Of a stretch of DNA of 64,000 nucleotides, positions 13,410 through 24,117 are shown one piece after another. The DNA lies in assembly GCA_964017155.1 (NCBI GenBank), contig OZ024858.1, positions 24,190,323-24,254,322 on the forward strand. Direction: 5' to 3'. A model generated the notes under the pieces. The model saw only the letters and a program-made list of their open reading frames with translations. It had not been told where the DNA came from and did not search any database. Source of the stretch: Oasisia sp. SBJ-2009 (lineage: Eukaryota; Annelida; Polychaeta; Sabellida; Siboglinidae). Made by a program: the position numbers and the translations under genes. The first letter of the stretch is position 1, and each line of letters starts with the position of its first letter.

Positions 13410-14992
13410 TCATGTTATAATCACCTGATTTCCTTCTTTTTCGCCTCCTTCTCTTGTTGTTCTTCTCGACTGTTGAGTACTTGACTCAGGTCCTCCACAT
13501 TTGACACACCAAGCTGCACACCATAACAAACATATTCCATGTACAAAACACATCCATTTGTTAGCCGATGTCTTTGCAAATCACTAAGTACGTATGTGAC
13601 TTACCGAGACAAACTGACAAGTGTAATTGCAGACAATGTAGTACCTGGTTGCCCTGATGAGATATCTCATCACATTTCACATCATGCATCTATTTCACCT
13701 CAACTGCAATTGTACAGTTGTCGAGTAATACAAATAAAAAACCTTGAGTCTTATCGATCAAAACAATCATGAAATTCAATCGTTTTTGCATGTAAACATT
13801 AATTTCACAGGAAACTCAGTTAAATGGCGCTACGTTAGGGTTCGCTGGAGATGGTTGTTCTGATGTGAAAGAAGTTTTAGGATAAGGTTTAGGCTCAGAT
13901 TGAAGGTACTTCTGAAAAGATTATATCAGGTGTTTACATGCATTCGTACATGGATGGAGTAGCAAAGAAATTAGTGACACTATTTACTCGTCCTATGATG
14001 AAAATAACGTATAATTGCCAAAACGAGTGCATTTTGTGCATATTATATTGATCAATACAGTAATTTTATTTTTATCATATTACAAGAGTATATATGTACA
14101 CTAAACTGACTAGACTACACTATGTCTATAGTATTAAAAAAGTCTAGTACATAATTATATGCTTCATGGTGATCTCGGTCTTTTGCGATCTCGGCCTTTC
14201 ATGATCTCGACTTGTTTCAGTGAACTCGGCCAGTGATCTCTGCCTGTACGACAGTGATCTCAGCCTGTGTAGCCAGTGAGCTTGGCCTGTACATGGAGTG
14301 ATGCTCACCAACATAATGAAGTGATATGATGGTACAGCTTCTGTATTCATGTTGCAAAAATTATATGCAATGCAATAAAGAAGCTGTGATAATCGTCGTT
14401 ATTTCATTCTTATTTCTTACCTACTGATAAATCCCCAAGTTTTATCATTGAACTTATTAATCACAGAGCCATTACATTAAAAGTCATGTAGCGTAGATTT
14501 TATACTATTCCAGAGGACTCTTAGGCATCTCAATTACAAAATAAATTATAATTAGAAACAGAAAACATGTATATATCTTCCTCGTTTGAAGCACAGAGGT
14601 CACTGGCCGAGTTCACCGAAACAGGCCGAGATCGCGAAAGGCCGAGATCACCGGGTACCGTATATACATATGCCATTATGGAGTGTATATAATATACGAA
14701 ATAATATATGATTGTGACATTTTGCGATTGTAACCGTAAGTGGCTGTTCTGATGTGCTTTTAGGTGTTGGCTGGAAGTTTCAAAAGTATCTAATATTCTT
14801 CATTGTATTTGTAATTGCTAGCCAAATGCCAAAAATGTAATCTGCTTTGAAGTCCATGTTTAATAGTAACGTTCTGTATTTTCGCCCACCGACCCAACGC
14901 GAAATTACGATTCTTTAGAAGCTTACCGTAATTGCAATAAGTTCCTTTCTTTTCTTGGATCGTTCTCTCAATTCTTTCAGTCGATCACCCAT
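5724..14992 (-). CDS. METTL14: N6-adenosine methyltransferase non-catalytic subunit METTL14 (10 exons)
   Basis: RNA-binding partner of METTL3 in the nuclear m6A mRNA methyltransferase. Exons in coding order: 14992-14927, 13513-13425, 12731-12638, 12026-11958, 11457-11370, 10891-10801, 9379-9241, 8762-8670, 6598-6482, 6296-5724. Phases sum exactly to 472 aa (human 456). Visible landmarks: N-terminal [14 protein letters not shown] coiled coil, [27 protein letters not shown], the EPPL motif at residues 190-193 (METTL3 has DPPW there), [69 protein letters not shown], then a Gly/Arg/Gln-rich RGG tail of about 65 residues used in RNA binding in this family. Oddity: exon 7 begins inside a 37-bp minisatellite that repeats its 3' splice site about 24 times. 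Confidence 0.96.
6738..7173. mobile_element. Harbinger-type MITE with TTA target-site duplication
   Basis: 436 bp with ~44-bp inverted termini: left GGCCGACTTCGATTGAGCTA, right end the inverted equivalent (TAGCTCAATCGAAGTCGGCC). TTA flanks both sides (6735-6737, 7174-7176), the 3-bp TWA duplication typical of PIF/Harbinger. It has no coding capacity. It lies in METTL14 intron 9 (6599-8669). Confidence 0.75.
7224..7521 (+). mobile_element. tRNA-derived SINE family A, copy 1
   Basis: A tRNA-like head carries box A (GGTCGCGCGGTAGAGCG) and box B (GGTTCAATCCC), followed by a body with CTTTCGGAAGAGACACTAAA and AAAAGATCCCACAC, and ends near GGAGGAAAACCACCTAAGAA. A second copy in opposite orientation lies at 51147-51431, about 85% similar by eye. 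The CTTTCGGA-GAGAC core resembles the body shared by widespread metazoan SINEs (from memory). Confidence 0.85.
7651..7793 (-). mobile_element. tRNA-derived SINE family B, head-side fragment
   Basis: Matches the right-hand part of the SINE at 38361-38690 (phrases GGTACTCATTCATACAGCTGAG and AGAGTCCGAAGC). The tRNA-like head is at the right end and degraded. It lies in METTL14 intron 9. Confidence 0.65.
8055..8315. mobile_element. Foldback element, ~120-bp arms, ~30-bp loop
   Basis: Left arm starts GTGATTTGTAGCCAT and the right arm ends ATGGCTACAAATCAC. Inner phrases such as GTTATTTTGGTCA / TGACCAAAATAAC and GCATTTTA / TAAAATGC pair throughout. It is a near-complete palindrome with no ORF in METTL14 intron 9; a MITE or foldback transposon is likely. 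Confidence 0.7.
8819..8843. repeat. (TA)n microsatellite
   Basis: Uninterrupted alternating TA tract upstream of METTL14 exon 8 (transcription sense), in intron 7 (8763-9240). Confidence 0.9.
9345..10230. repeat. 37-bp minisatellite carrying the METTL14 exon 7 acceptor (~24 copies)
   Basis: Unit on the plus strand: about CAAACATGTCAGGGTCACAC followed by TGGAGGTACCTACAGGT (37 bp). On the METTL14 strand each unit reads CTGTAG|GTACCTCCAG..., which is the real 3' splice site plus the first ~34 bases of exon 7. Exon 7 starts in the leftmost unit (9379). Variants (GATC, CACGTC, CTTTAGGTATCTGC) recur in blocks of four units (148 bp), a higher-order repeat. The right edge decays into shorter, diverged units after ~10100. 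Confidence 0.93.
13322..13408. repeat. (CA)n microsatellite, ~43 repeats
   Basis: Uninterrupted CA tract in METTL14 intron 2, ending 17 bp from the exon 2 donor (exon low edge 13425). It lies immediately inside the intron, so the transcript carries a long UG tract directly after the 5' splice site. Confidence 0.95.
14168..14655. mobile_element. Element with ~70-bp inverted ends (GTGATCTCGG type)
   Basis: Left end reads GTGATCTCGGTCTTTTGCGA and the inverted right end (around 14590-14655) reads GTGATCTCGGCCTTTCGCGA, continuing through GAACTCGGCCAGTGA on both. There is no ORF between the arms. It is a non-autonomous DNA element in METTL14 intron 1. Confidence 0.65.
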
Positions 14993-17209
14993 TGGATAGT
15001 ATGCTTAAATACTAACAAGTCTTCAAATGTTACGCTAAATGCCGACTAGATTTCAAAGACGATACACCGCGGAAAAAACGAAGTACCATTACATATTCAT
15101 CATGGATACTGCGTAGCTAAAACTAGTGCCATGCGCCGGCCTAGAATATGTAGCCATGTCATAGCTCGCCCCGCATTTATGAACAAAATAAAATCAGAGT
15201 CCAGGCCGGCAAAAATATCTTAATAGTAATAAGAAACCAAAAAGCTACGAGTAAATTATAATATAGAGGTATCGTCTTTTTAAACAGTAATTATTGTAAT
15301 AATACATAAATTCAAAAAGTTAATGTACAACATATCTAACAACTATTACAGTGTATGGACATCACTTGGGCAAACGTTGTTTTCAAGTGAAACCATAAAT
15401 TTAGTTATCACCATACTATGATTACTAATCACTATTAAAATGATCATTATCAAATCAGTGTATATCACTAATGTAATCACAAACTAGCCCACCTGTATAG
15501 CCATATTATTAGAACATTGTATAGCCATATTATATAGTCCATCACTGTTGCTGTTTATATGCATGTCAACACACTAGAAAGTATGAACACTTTAAATATG
15601 TATAGATGAATATAGATACTTGTAGAATGTAAATACTAATTTTGCTTGGGTTACATGACAGAGTAAAAAACACTAATAAAGTTACAAACTGGAAATGGCT
15701 TTTCAAAAATAATTTTGGTTAAATATATTCAGATCATCTAGATTTATACCTAACATTTAATGGAGACATCCAATTGATGTAGTGAGCATACAACCTGTGT
15801 ACACATTACATAACCTGTGTTTAACATTTATTTGTTGTTTGATTATTCTATCCCAGGACTGAGGTTCTTGTAAAACTGTTTAGACAACTTACAAGAGTAT
15901 GTTCTAGGTATCTCCTGAACAAAAAGTTACACTGTCTGATTATTCTTTTACTTTATTATCAATTGATGTACAGCAGAAGCAGTGAAGGTGAATCAGCTGC
16001 TAGCTGTTCACAATATCACTGACTTCTGTGTCACAGTTTTTGAGCAATTTGAAAACAAATTTCAGAATAAACTTCCTTGATTGAGCACCAAAATTAATTT
16101 CATTACAATTGCCCCAATGCATGCTTAATAGTGATCAAAAGGAAAGCATGATAATATAATGAAATTTTTAAATATCTGCTGCAACACATTGTTTTTTTCG
16201 CTTCACACATATTACTATAAATCACTATACATTTTTGACAAGTTTTTATTTATTCCTTGACAATGGCAAACAAACATGATCTTATGTGCAAGGAATTTAG
16301 GCCACCAATGTCATGTCATAAATTAAAATCATTATTTTTAAACTGGCAAAATTTGGCTTCTGGTTGTGCCAGCGGGCCAAACATCTGCAGCAATTTTAAA
16401 AACACATTAGTTAGGCATAAGACAGATTTCACCATCGATCTTACAGTTACATACAGCACTAGGACGCTCTTGCCTGTCTGTCACAAAAACAGACATTTCT
16501 GAGATACAGTGGAGCTCATGTAAACAAGTGAGTTCTTATAATTTTTATTATACCCAATCTTTAGTTTAGAACAGTTCAAACACTTCAACCTTTTAATTCT
16601 TTTCAGATCTAATCAGTCAAACACCATCTCAAGTTGTTATCAACTACACACCTGTACCTCTAGGGAGTATTCAGCTATACAGCAATTAATGCATACCATT
16701 TATATACAAATATTCACCACTGTCTATAGCCAGGTACTCATTCATACCACTGAGTGATTTGGAGCAACGTAGAGTGAATGAACTTGTCTGAGGGTCGGGT
16801 TTGATCCCAGGTTATCTTGGCTGAGGGTTAACAAATCTAGCCACTGCAAAAGTGTGCCCCACTTCCATATATATATATATAAATATATATATATGAAAGC
16901 TCCTTAAAATAAACAAATATGTTTTGTTTAATGATGGATTAATTATCTTACTGAAACAGCCCTTTGAACATTTCCAGTTCAAAGTGTATTACATCTGGCA
17001 AAACATTCTGAGAAACACGAACTTCACCAGTTCCATAAAATGTGTCCATAAACAAAACAGCACCCACACAGGAGTAAACAGGAATATAACTGATCTCATG
17101 TTTGCCACTTTGCAATGATGAATCTTGCCGCAATAGTATGTTTGTTTGTTTTGTTTTTCTATATTTTCTAGTAAACTGTCTCTTGTGGTTATCGTATCCG
17201 TGATTCAGT
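14993..17209. other. Intergenic spacer between METTL14 start and TMA16 stop
   Basis: Both genes are on the minus strand. AT-rich, with no exon-like segment recognised. The METTL14 promoter must lie just right of 14992. Candidate TMA16 poly(A) signal TTTATT (AATAAA on minus) is at 16245-16250. It contains a SINE B fragment (16716-16815) and a short TA tract (16867-16893). Confidence 0.5.
16716..16815 (-). mobile_element. tRNA-derived SINE family B fragment
   Basis: Matches CACCACTGTCTATAGCCAGG...GTACTCATTCATA..., then AGAGTGAATGAACTTG-type body of the SINE at 38361-38690. Degraded toward the head end. Confidence 0.6.
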
Positions 17210-20200
17210 TCACTTCACTTCTTCCCGGCCACACGTCTCCTTGGTCACCTCCATGCCAGATGCTGTCTCGTCGGTCGCCTCCATGCCAGATGCTGTCTCC
17301 TCGGTTGCCTCCGTGCCAGATGCTGTCTTCTTCTTCTCCGCTTTGCTTTGGTCAGTTGCTTTTAACTGCCTCATTTTTATGTTCGGGACAAACCGCATTT
17401 CCCCCGTCCATTCTCTAAGGAGAGAACACTGGGTGAGTCATCATTATACTTACATTGGTCATCTTAATGTACTATAGAATAAATATTTTTTTAGAAAGTT
17501 ACAAATACAAGGCTTCCAGTTGAGATGACATTATTACTGAACACAGCATAACCCTTTCTCGTGTGGTGTTTGAATAAATCGTTGATGCATACAGAATAAT
17601 ATACTTGTGTACGAGTGCATATAAACATGTAAACCAAGAACAATAACAAGTTATTCTTTATCAGTATTGGACAAAATGGATGAAAAGTGGAAGTAAAGTA
17701 GGTTTTGATAATGTAAAATACACACCTGAACACCTTTAAGTTTTTTCCATTGATGATGTCTGGTATTTCTAAACAAAACCAAGGCATTCAATGGTTAGTC
17801 ATGGTAAGGCACAATGCATCATTGCTACAGGAACTATTTACATGTTTATCTGTGTTGTTAAAAGAAAGAGTTGGGAATTTAGACTTTTCAGCACCTATTT
17901 ATAACTAAACCCTGGCCTTCCAGAGACGTGAACATTAGTAAGTGACCTGAGGCACTTGTAAAGATTTTCACATGTGGAGAACGTGGAAGCAATTCATTTC
18001 ACAGAAAGAATTAAAAGGAACAAGAACTGACAGAGATGGTCAAGAAGAGATGGCGTGGTTGTAACACATCACGCGAGGCGATGCACTTTTAGGTTGGACG
18101 ATGAATATGATGGCGCAAAGAAAATGAGCCAGGGATTTAATGGAATCACTGGGCAGATTGAAGAATAGCATCCGAAGAAGGACGGACATCATCCTTGTGT
18201 GCCGTGGGATGCCGTGGCTGATTACGTCAGTGCCAGCATTCACTGACACTCCCACATCCTTTTGGAAAAAAACATCTTTTAATGGCAGCCAATGAAATTG
18301 CCCATGAGAAGTGTGGTTGGCCTCCGGTCATGTAATATAATTTTGGGCGACTTCAGCCGCCACCCACTGCGCATGTTACATCCCACGGCTGATGCAGTAG
18401 TAACTGGTGAAGTCAACTGCTATAAGTTTACAGTTTGACTCCATTCACTCCCACAGTTTGCGGAGACAACCAGCCAGGGGTACATCAGCACAGCACAATC
18501 ACCCCTGGCTTGCGAGGATCTGTGAAACTAAATGTTCAATTTCTTTGAAACTTTGTATATATGGAGTCAGACCACATTTGCATTTTCCATAGGCAACCAT
18601 TATAACATTTCCTTAATTTCCTAGTAATCTTGATGAGATCTGTTACTGACAATTTCACAGCATATTTACCCTCCATAGACAGAGGTTAAGTGAATTTTTT
18701 TGAATTGTTAGTACCTGATTACATCACCAAGCAAAATGACAACTGTATTAATACACAGAAATACACCGACTGACAGCTGTCATAATTTGACAGCTCTAAT
18801 GCCACGCTGCACAAAAACATCGTATTTACTCACTCCACACTACATATGTGCTCACAGAAATTCAGACAACCTGCATAATGCTGTTTTTATAGGGTACTCT
18901 TTGGTCGGGTAATGGCGGATGAACACCTTATTGTGGTCTTACATCATATATGTAAACATAATGTATGTAATTTGCAACAATAAAAATTCAGAGGCAATAA
19001 TATAGAAACACCATAAGTTTAACAAAATAGAAAACTAAGCTCCAGATGTCATCCGAACAGAACGTTGAGATCTGACATACCTAGCCCCTGACCATTGTAT
19101 TCGCCAGTCTCCTGCTCTAGCGTCATTGTGATGGCGTGTTTACGTGACACATGTTGTTGTCCACTTCGACCCTTGATGCTGTTCACAATCTCAATCTGCT
19201 CAAGCTCATCATCAAACCTGTGTAGGTATCTGAGAACGGAACACATCTGTTAGTGGACGTGACACAATCACAGGGTCTAACCAAGGAAATAAAACCGACA
19301 TTGGTCTCGTATTCATGAAAATGTTCAGCAAGTTGGAAGAATTCCGTATTGATTTTTTTTAACAAAACGTTAGTCAACATTTCTTAGTTGTGTAATAATG
19401 AACCTTGTTTTAATATGATGTTGGACTTGTGAATCTATGCAAGCAAAGCATTTAAAAAGATGGAGATATACCATATTAGAATTGAAAGAATGGCTTGAAC
19501 TGCTGCTCTGAATTTTTAATATTAGTCCTTTTATTTGCATAGTCACGTTTCGAAAGCATTCAGAAGGCTGTTTTATGAACTAGTGAGGTGAAGTCATGAG
19601 ATATGGAGCATTTGAAAAGTAACAATAATCAACTCAATTCTCAACAAAACACTGCAACAATTCTTATTCAATGCAGCAGATATCACTACCCAAGCTTCCG
19701 TATGCAAATGTTTTTGAATGCGGAATCTATTATCTGTCCTGCACACAAGGTGTCAATGGGGTGACTGAGCATTCACCATGACAGCACCAACTATGTCACT
19801 TGCTACCACAACACCTGATATCAACATAAATGACGACAGCTTTTAAAGTGAAGCTTAAAACTCTTCTTCTCTAGAACTTTTGTATCCAACCACAACATTG
19901 TGGTTTGGAATGGCTGCTTTATTGGCACTTCATAAATTTAACAATTTTATGTTTTATTTGCTTTTGCAAAAAAATATTAGTTTGTCGAGCTGTGAGTCAA
20001 TAGCATTAATTAGTCAGCCAGTTTGGGAGAAATAGCATATTTTATATGTAAACAATGGACTAATATAGGCATCAATGAATTATACATGATTCTGTGACAA
20101 AACAGCCCAATTTATAATTTTATGGGTGTTGGGGATGTCTAAAAATGCCATAAAATAGCTTTATCAATGACCCATTATTCCAGGTACAATCAAACTAGAT

Positions 20201-22344
20201 GAACAGACCTGTCAATCAACTCTTGGGCGTCTTCCTTTGTGTACGTAGGTTTCTCTTCTTCCAGGTTGTCTTGAAACCATTTTAGTTTCTCGCCTACAAC
20301 ATGTAGCTGCATGAATGGTGACCTGGGTGGGAGAGACATTCATTGATTAATGTAATTTACCACAACAAGTAACACCTTGTATCGACAATTGTCTAGCAAT
20401 GATATATTTTCTACGATTGTTCAAGAGTTATTTATACCATCCAAAATATCAAATATGCATACATACCTAGATATTCTACTTTCAATGATTTTGTTTTCTG
20501 TTTCCTGAAAAAGAGGAACAAAAATTCATATATTTAGCACAACTATTTCAGAGCAGATATCCATCTTTTAGCTGTACAATAGTTTCAAAGGAAAACCGTT
20601 GTGATGATTGTGTCACCAAGATATTCCTTATTCCTGAATTAAGGCATTTAGACTATCCCAGTCGACTAAGAATACTAAAAATAACAACTTGGGAAACAAG
20701 AAGGGTGAGAGCCGATTTATTGTAAGTTTTAAAAATAATAAATAGGTTGGATAGTATTTTTCCTGCCGACTTCTTTATTATGGAAAATGAGTATGCCAAA
20801 ACAAGAGGGCACCCTTACAAAATAAGCAAATTACACTCTAGGCTTGACATACGAAAGTACTCTTTCACTCAAAGAATAGTAACCAATTGGAATAGTCTTC
20901 CTGGAAGTGCTGTTATGTCTGCAAGCATCAACCAATTTAAGGGTCACATTGACAAGTATCTGCGAAACAGGGCGGAGGATTACACGAGTCAGCGATTGAC
21001 TCGCTTCCTCGTCAACTCCTCGACTACGTAGTAGAAGAGGAATCAAGGTAAATTCAAGGTAAATATATATTAGATACACCTTATAAATTATATATATATA
21101 TATATATCGGTTATGGTGGATAACTTGTTTACATTATTTAATGACATACAATATCAGAATGAGACGCAAATCATCATGCATATATTTGGAAGAAAAATAA
21201 ATAGTATTTTGGCATACAACAGTAATAATGTTCACTGTTATATTATAATGGGAATAAGACAGTGTGTGAGCATTATCTGCTGGATAACAGTCATTTGTGC
21301 AAGTCTCATAGCATTTATCAAGTGGCAGATGCTAACAGTCTCATAGGATCAACACACAATCCAATAGACTGTAATCCTCTTTTGATACATACTTTTGTAG
21401 TCTCACATCACGGAATGTGGATCTTGCAAGTTGCATGGCCTGACGACTGTTTGGGTGCACCACCTTTGTCTTCAGAACTTTTGTCTTGTCCTTTGGCTGA
21501 AAAAAGGTTAAATAAAGTTGTCATATGGCACGGCTGCGTGACGGTGTGGCGGTCCAGATCATCGAGCGGTCCAGAACGTCGAAGGTTAGCGGTTCATGTC
21601 AAAGGTTAGCGGTTCACGTCTCGGCATCGTGGTCGTTGTGCAGAGAAATGGCAAGAACACGAGCTCACTGGAATCTGTAGTGTGCAACGTAGGGGGTCGA
21701 AAAGTAGGTCGTCGCTAAAGCGCGCAGAAATGATTTATTATGTAACACCGTCGCCGCGGGGATCATGAACTCAGTCTCGACATTCTGGCACGGGGTCAAA
21801 GTTGATCGGCCACCTGAAGTCACCTGGGCTGAGGTTACGCCAGTTCAGCACGCATGTGCATACGTGGAACGATGTTCTGGACTGCTTGACATTGCAGACC
21901 GTCTGGCCGTAACGTCGCGCTAATCTTTGCCATGAACCGTCAACTTTTGACATGAACCGCTAGCCTTCGACGTTCTGGACCGCTCGACGACGACGTTCTG
22001 GACCGGCATACCGACCTCAGCCTCAGGACTGCTCAAACTTCAAAGTATTTTACTCAAATAAATAATTTTGCTCAAAAATTCTTAAATCTCTCATTCTCTG
22101 TGAAGCATTGAGCAACCGTCCAAATAGAGTAAATCTCCGACTATTAGTATGTGTCTGTATTGATCCGGTCAAATAGCGTATACGCAAACATGAGCTATTT
22201 GTCCATAATTAATGAAAATGACAAGCGCGTATGGGTGAGCGATAATTCAGTTAATTAACAATAAACTCTTGCACAACCGTGTCCAGCGCTCGCTACCAAC
22301 TTTTTTTGGTATGAAGTTTTCGCAATGCATGTACAACTTACCAT
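17210..22344 (-). CDS. TMA16: Translation machinery-associated protein 16 homolog (7 exons)
   Basis: Ribosome-biogenesis factor associated with nascent 60S particles in known homologs. Exons in coding order: 22344-22342, 21496-21393, 20504-20467, 20293-20209, 19229-19081, 17768-17726, 17414-17210; phases sum to 208 aa (human 203). Landmarks: KTKVVHPNSRQAMQLAR near the N-terminus, LGEKLKWFQDNL, DAQELIDRYLHRFDDELEQI, EIVNSIKGRSGQQH, LEIPDIINGKNLKVFREW, VPNIKMRQ. The first exon contributes only the initiator Met, a GT following ATG directly. Residues 171-200 are three 10-aa copies of TASG(T/M)E(A/V)T(E/D/K)E, encoded by a 30-bp minisatellite, after which the protein stops. Identification comes from collinear motifs recalled for the family. 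Confidence 0.92.
20636..21030 (+). mobile_element. LINE relic, 3' end of reverse transcriptase ORF
   Basis: Plus-strand translation reads ELRHLDYPSRLRILKITTWE, a stop, VLKIINRLDSIF, then YSFTQRIVTNWNSLPGSAV and INQFKGHIDKYL. The FSQRVVxxWNxLP and SVNxFKxxLDKY pattern is the C-terminus of CR1/jockey/L2-like non-LTR retrotransposons. It has an in-frame stop and is 5'-truncated. It lies antisense in TMA16 intron 2. Confidence 0.8.
21548..22012. mobile_element. Element with ~80-bp inverted ends containing GGTCCAGAACGTCG repeats
   Basis: Left arm GGCGGTCCAGATCATCGAGC...GGTTAGCGGTTCATGTCAAA pairs with the right arm ending GTTCTGGACCGGCATACC. CGAGCGGTCCAGAACGTCGA is identical in both. Sub-repeats of GGTTAGCGGTTCA and of the GTCCAGAACGTCG core sit inside the arms. 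The interior (~300 bp) has no ORF. It lies in TMA16 intron 1. Confidence 0.7.
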
Positions 22345-22713
22345 GGTGAAATCTATTCGTCTGTAAAGGCTAAGTAAGTAAAATCGCGCTAATAACTAAA
22401 CGGAAAGCAAAGAACATGCGGGTTTCCCGAGGAGGGGGGTGTAACTAACTTCCGGTATAATTGTAAACAACAACAAGAACACGTGCTACGAGGATTCTCG
22501 AGGTAGTAGAGGCGAGGCGCGGCGCGACGCGTGAAAAAGTTTTGTCTCTTTGAATACAAAGGGTCACACGGTTTCCCCTCCAGCAAGCCAGGGGGGTATG
22601 AGTGGAGGATTGGTGTGAAACGTGTGCGTGTGATTGTAACGGCTGTATAGTCTGTATTCAATCGTTTTAATACAGACATATCACATAAGTATTGGTGATA
22701 GGCCTACACAGTC
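22345..22713. promoter_or_regulatory. Bidirectional promoter, TMA16 / ELOVL-like
   Basis: Only 369 bp separate the two divergent start codons. The segment is locally CpG-rich around 22500-22535 (GGCGCGGCGCGACGCG). ACTTCCGG at 22448-22455 is a consensus ETS/GABP-type site, common in bidirectional housekeeping promoters. No clear TATA box. Confidence 0.6.
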
Positions 22714-24097
22714 ATGACCTTTGTAGAGTTCATTTGGCTTCTTATGCAACTTCGATCATTTCCAGTGTTTTTGGTCTATCTTTCTGTAGTGGTCTTTGCT
22801 CGGCCATGGCAGAAGTGGACAGCACCAGTTGATTTACGCAATGTAAGTACTCTATAGAGTCTAGAATATCAGAAATAAAAATGAAATGTACAATATATAT
22901 ATATATATGACAAAACTAAAAACTACCTCAAATCAATGATGCATGCACACCCTAAAAATGAGTCTTACATGTGGAGATATGTTCCGATTCCATTATTCCA
23001 TTATTCACTTTCAAGTCTCTGCATTAATTTAATGGGTGGTCTCCCACATGTTGAACATTTAAAATCGTGTTATTAGAAAATGTTCTGTTTCTTGTGGGTC
23101 AGATATAGAAACAGACCAGAAGTTGAGCACAGTTCAGGTTAATACCTTGCCTTCATGGTGGCACCAATTTTGTTTTATTTAGCCACATGGAAAAACGTGT
23201 CTCATTTGGGGAGTTTCCCTGTCATATAAGATCTTGCAAGATCTCAGACACATGAGATCACACATGGGGGAGAACTGCTGTGAGATTACATGAGAGAGAT
23301 TTCCTATGATACATGCCAGTATGTCTCCTGGCATGTGATCCCATGTGCACATGGGATGATCTCCGGTCACAAGATCACGATCTCCAATCAGGAGATCCCA
23401 TATGGGGAAGATCTCCCGGCCACCATATGAGATCACACATGATGGAAAACTCCCGCCATACGATCTCATACGGCGGAGGGAGCTCTGGTCTCTACTCGTG
23501 CTAACTGAGAACCTTGGGTTTCAGTGTCTCCTGCTGTACAACTTCACGTGCAGCTGCTGCAGTGCTGCCACCTGGGCAGCGTTTCTTTACGGACTGTGGC
23601 ACAGCGAGCACATCTTCGACAAGACACCACAGCCAGCACTGCAGCTTGCCTTCCGACTCTACTGGCTGTGCAAGTTGGGCGAACTACTCGATACGGTCTT
23701 CATGGTCCTGCGACACCGCAGACATCAGATCAGTGTCCTTCATGTGTATCACCATGCCTCCATGCTACTACTGAGTGAGTTCGCGTGGCAGCACAGCGCC
23801 TGGCCAGCTATAGCAGTGCTTCTTGCTCTCAACTCATTCATCCATGTCTTCCTGTACATCTACTATGCCTTGAGTACATGCCCCCAAGTGTCTGTCCCGT
23901 CTCGGTGGAGACAAGCGTTGACCGAGATACAGATACTACAGTTTGTCATTGCAATCATCTACTGCCTGGTGGGGTACACCAAGCACGGGTTCTGCGTGTA
24001 CAGTCTCGGGTACGGGGCGGTGATGACATTTCTTTTTTCACATTTTTATTACTATGCGTATGTGAATCGTGCAAGCATGAAGCAGTGTAGGCAATAA
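22714..24097 (+). CDS. ELOVL-type very-long-chain fatty acid elongase (2 exons)
   Basis: Condensing enzyme (3-ketoacyl-CoA synthase) of ER fatty-acid elongation, multi-pass membrane protein. Exons 22714-22842 and 23525-24097 (TAA), phase 0, 233 aa; most ELOVLs are 270-330. Motifs: first membrane segment then PVDLRN|CLLLYN at the junction, KLGELLDTVF (catalytic-family KxxELLDT), the histidine box HVYHH at residues 116-120 within LHVYHHASML, LNSFIHVFLYIYY, and TEIQILQF. HVYHHASML and YALSTCP are closest to ELOVL2/5 PUFA elongases by eye, but TEIQILQF is not typical of them, so the subfamily is open. Short loops make the enzyme compact. I see no C-terminal KKxx retrieval signal; it ends NRASMKQCRQ. 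Shares a promoter with TMA16. Confidence 0.88.
23228..23470. repeat. GATC-rich palindromic cluster in ELOVL-like intron 1
   Basis: Eleven GATC sites in about 240 bp, most in GAGATC/GATCTC or ATGAGATCACACATG phrases. It includes the perfect palindrome ATCCCATGTGCACATGGGAT (23338-23357 region) and GGCATGT/ACATGCC pairs. It ends 55 bp before exon 2. Probably a decayed element; no ORF of its own. Confidence 0.6.
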
Positions 24098-24098
24098 A
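24093..24098 (+). terminator. AATAAA overlapping the ELOVL-like stop codon
   Basis: AATAAA covers the TAA stop (24095-24097). If used, the 3' UTR would be only ~20-30 bp. Alternative AATAAA signals lie at 24412-24417 and 24678-24683. Confidence 0.4.
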
Positions 24099-24117
24099 TG
24101 TTTTAAAGAAAGTCTTT

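Noticed and set aside
23402..23524. Upstream in-frame extension of the elongase exon 2
   Set aside because: The sequence before 23525 is the GATC-rich repeat; a TTTCAG acceptor at 23519-23524 joins in phase to exon 22714-22842 and restores the LRN-xxLLYN family motif.
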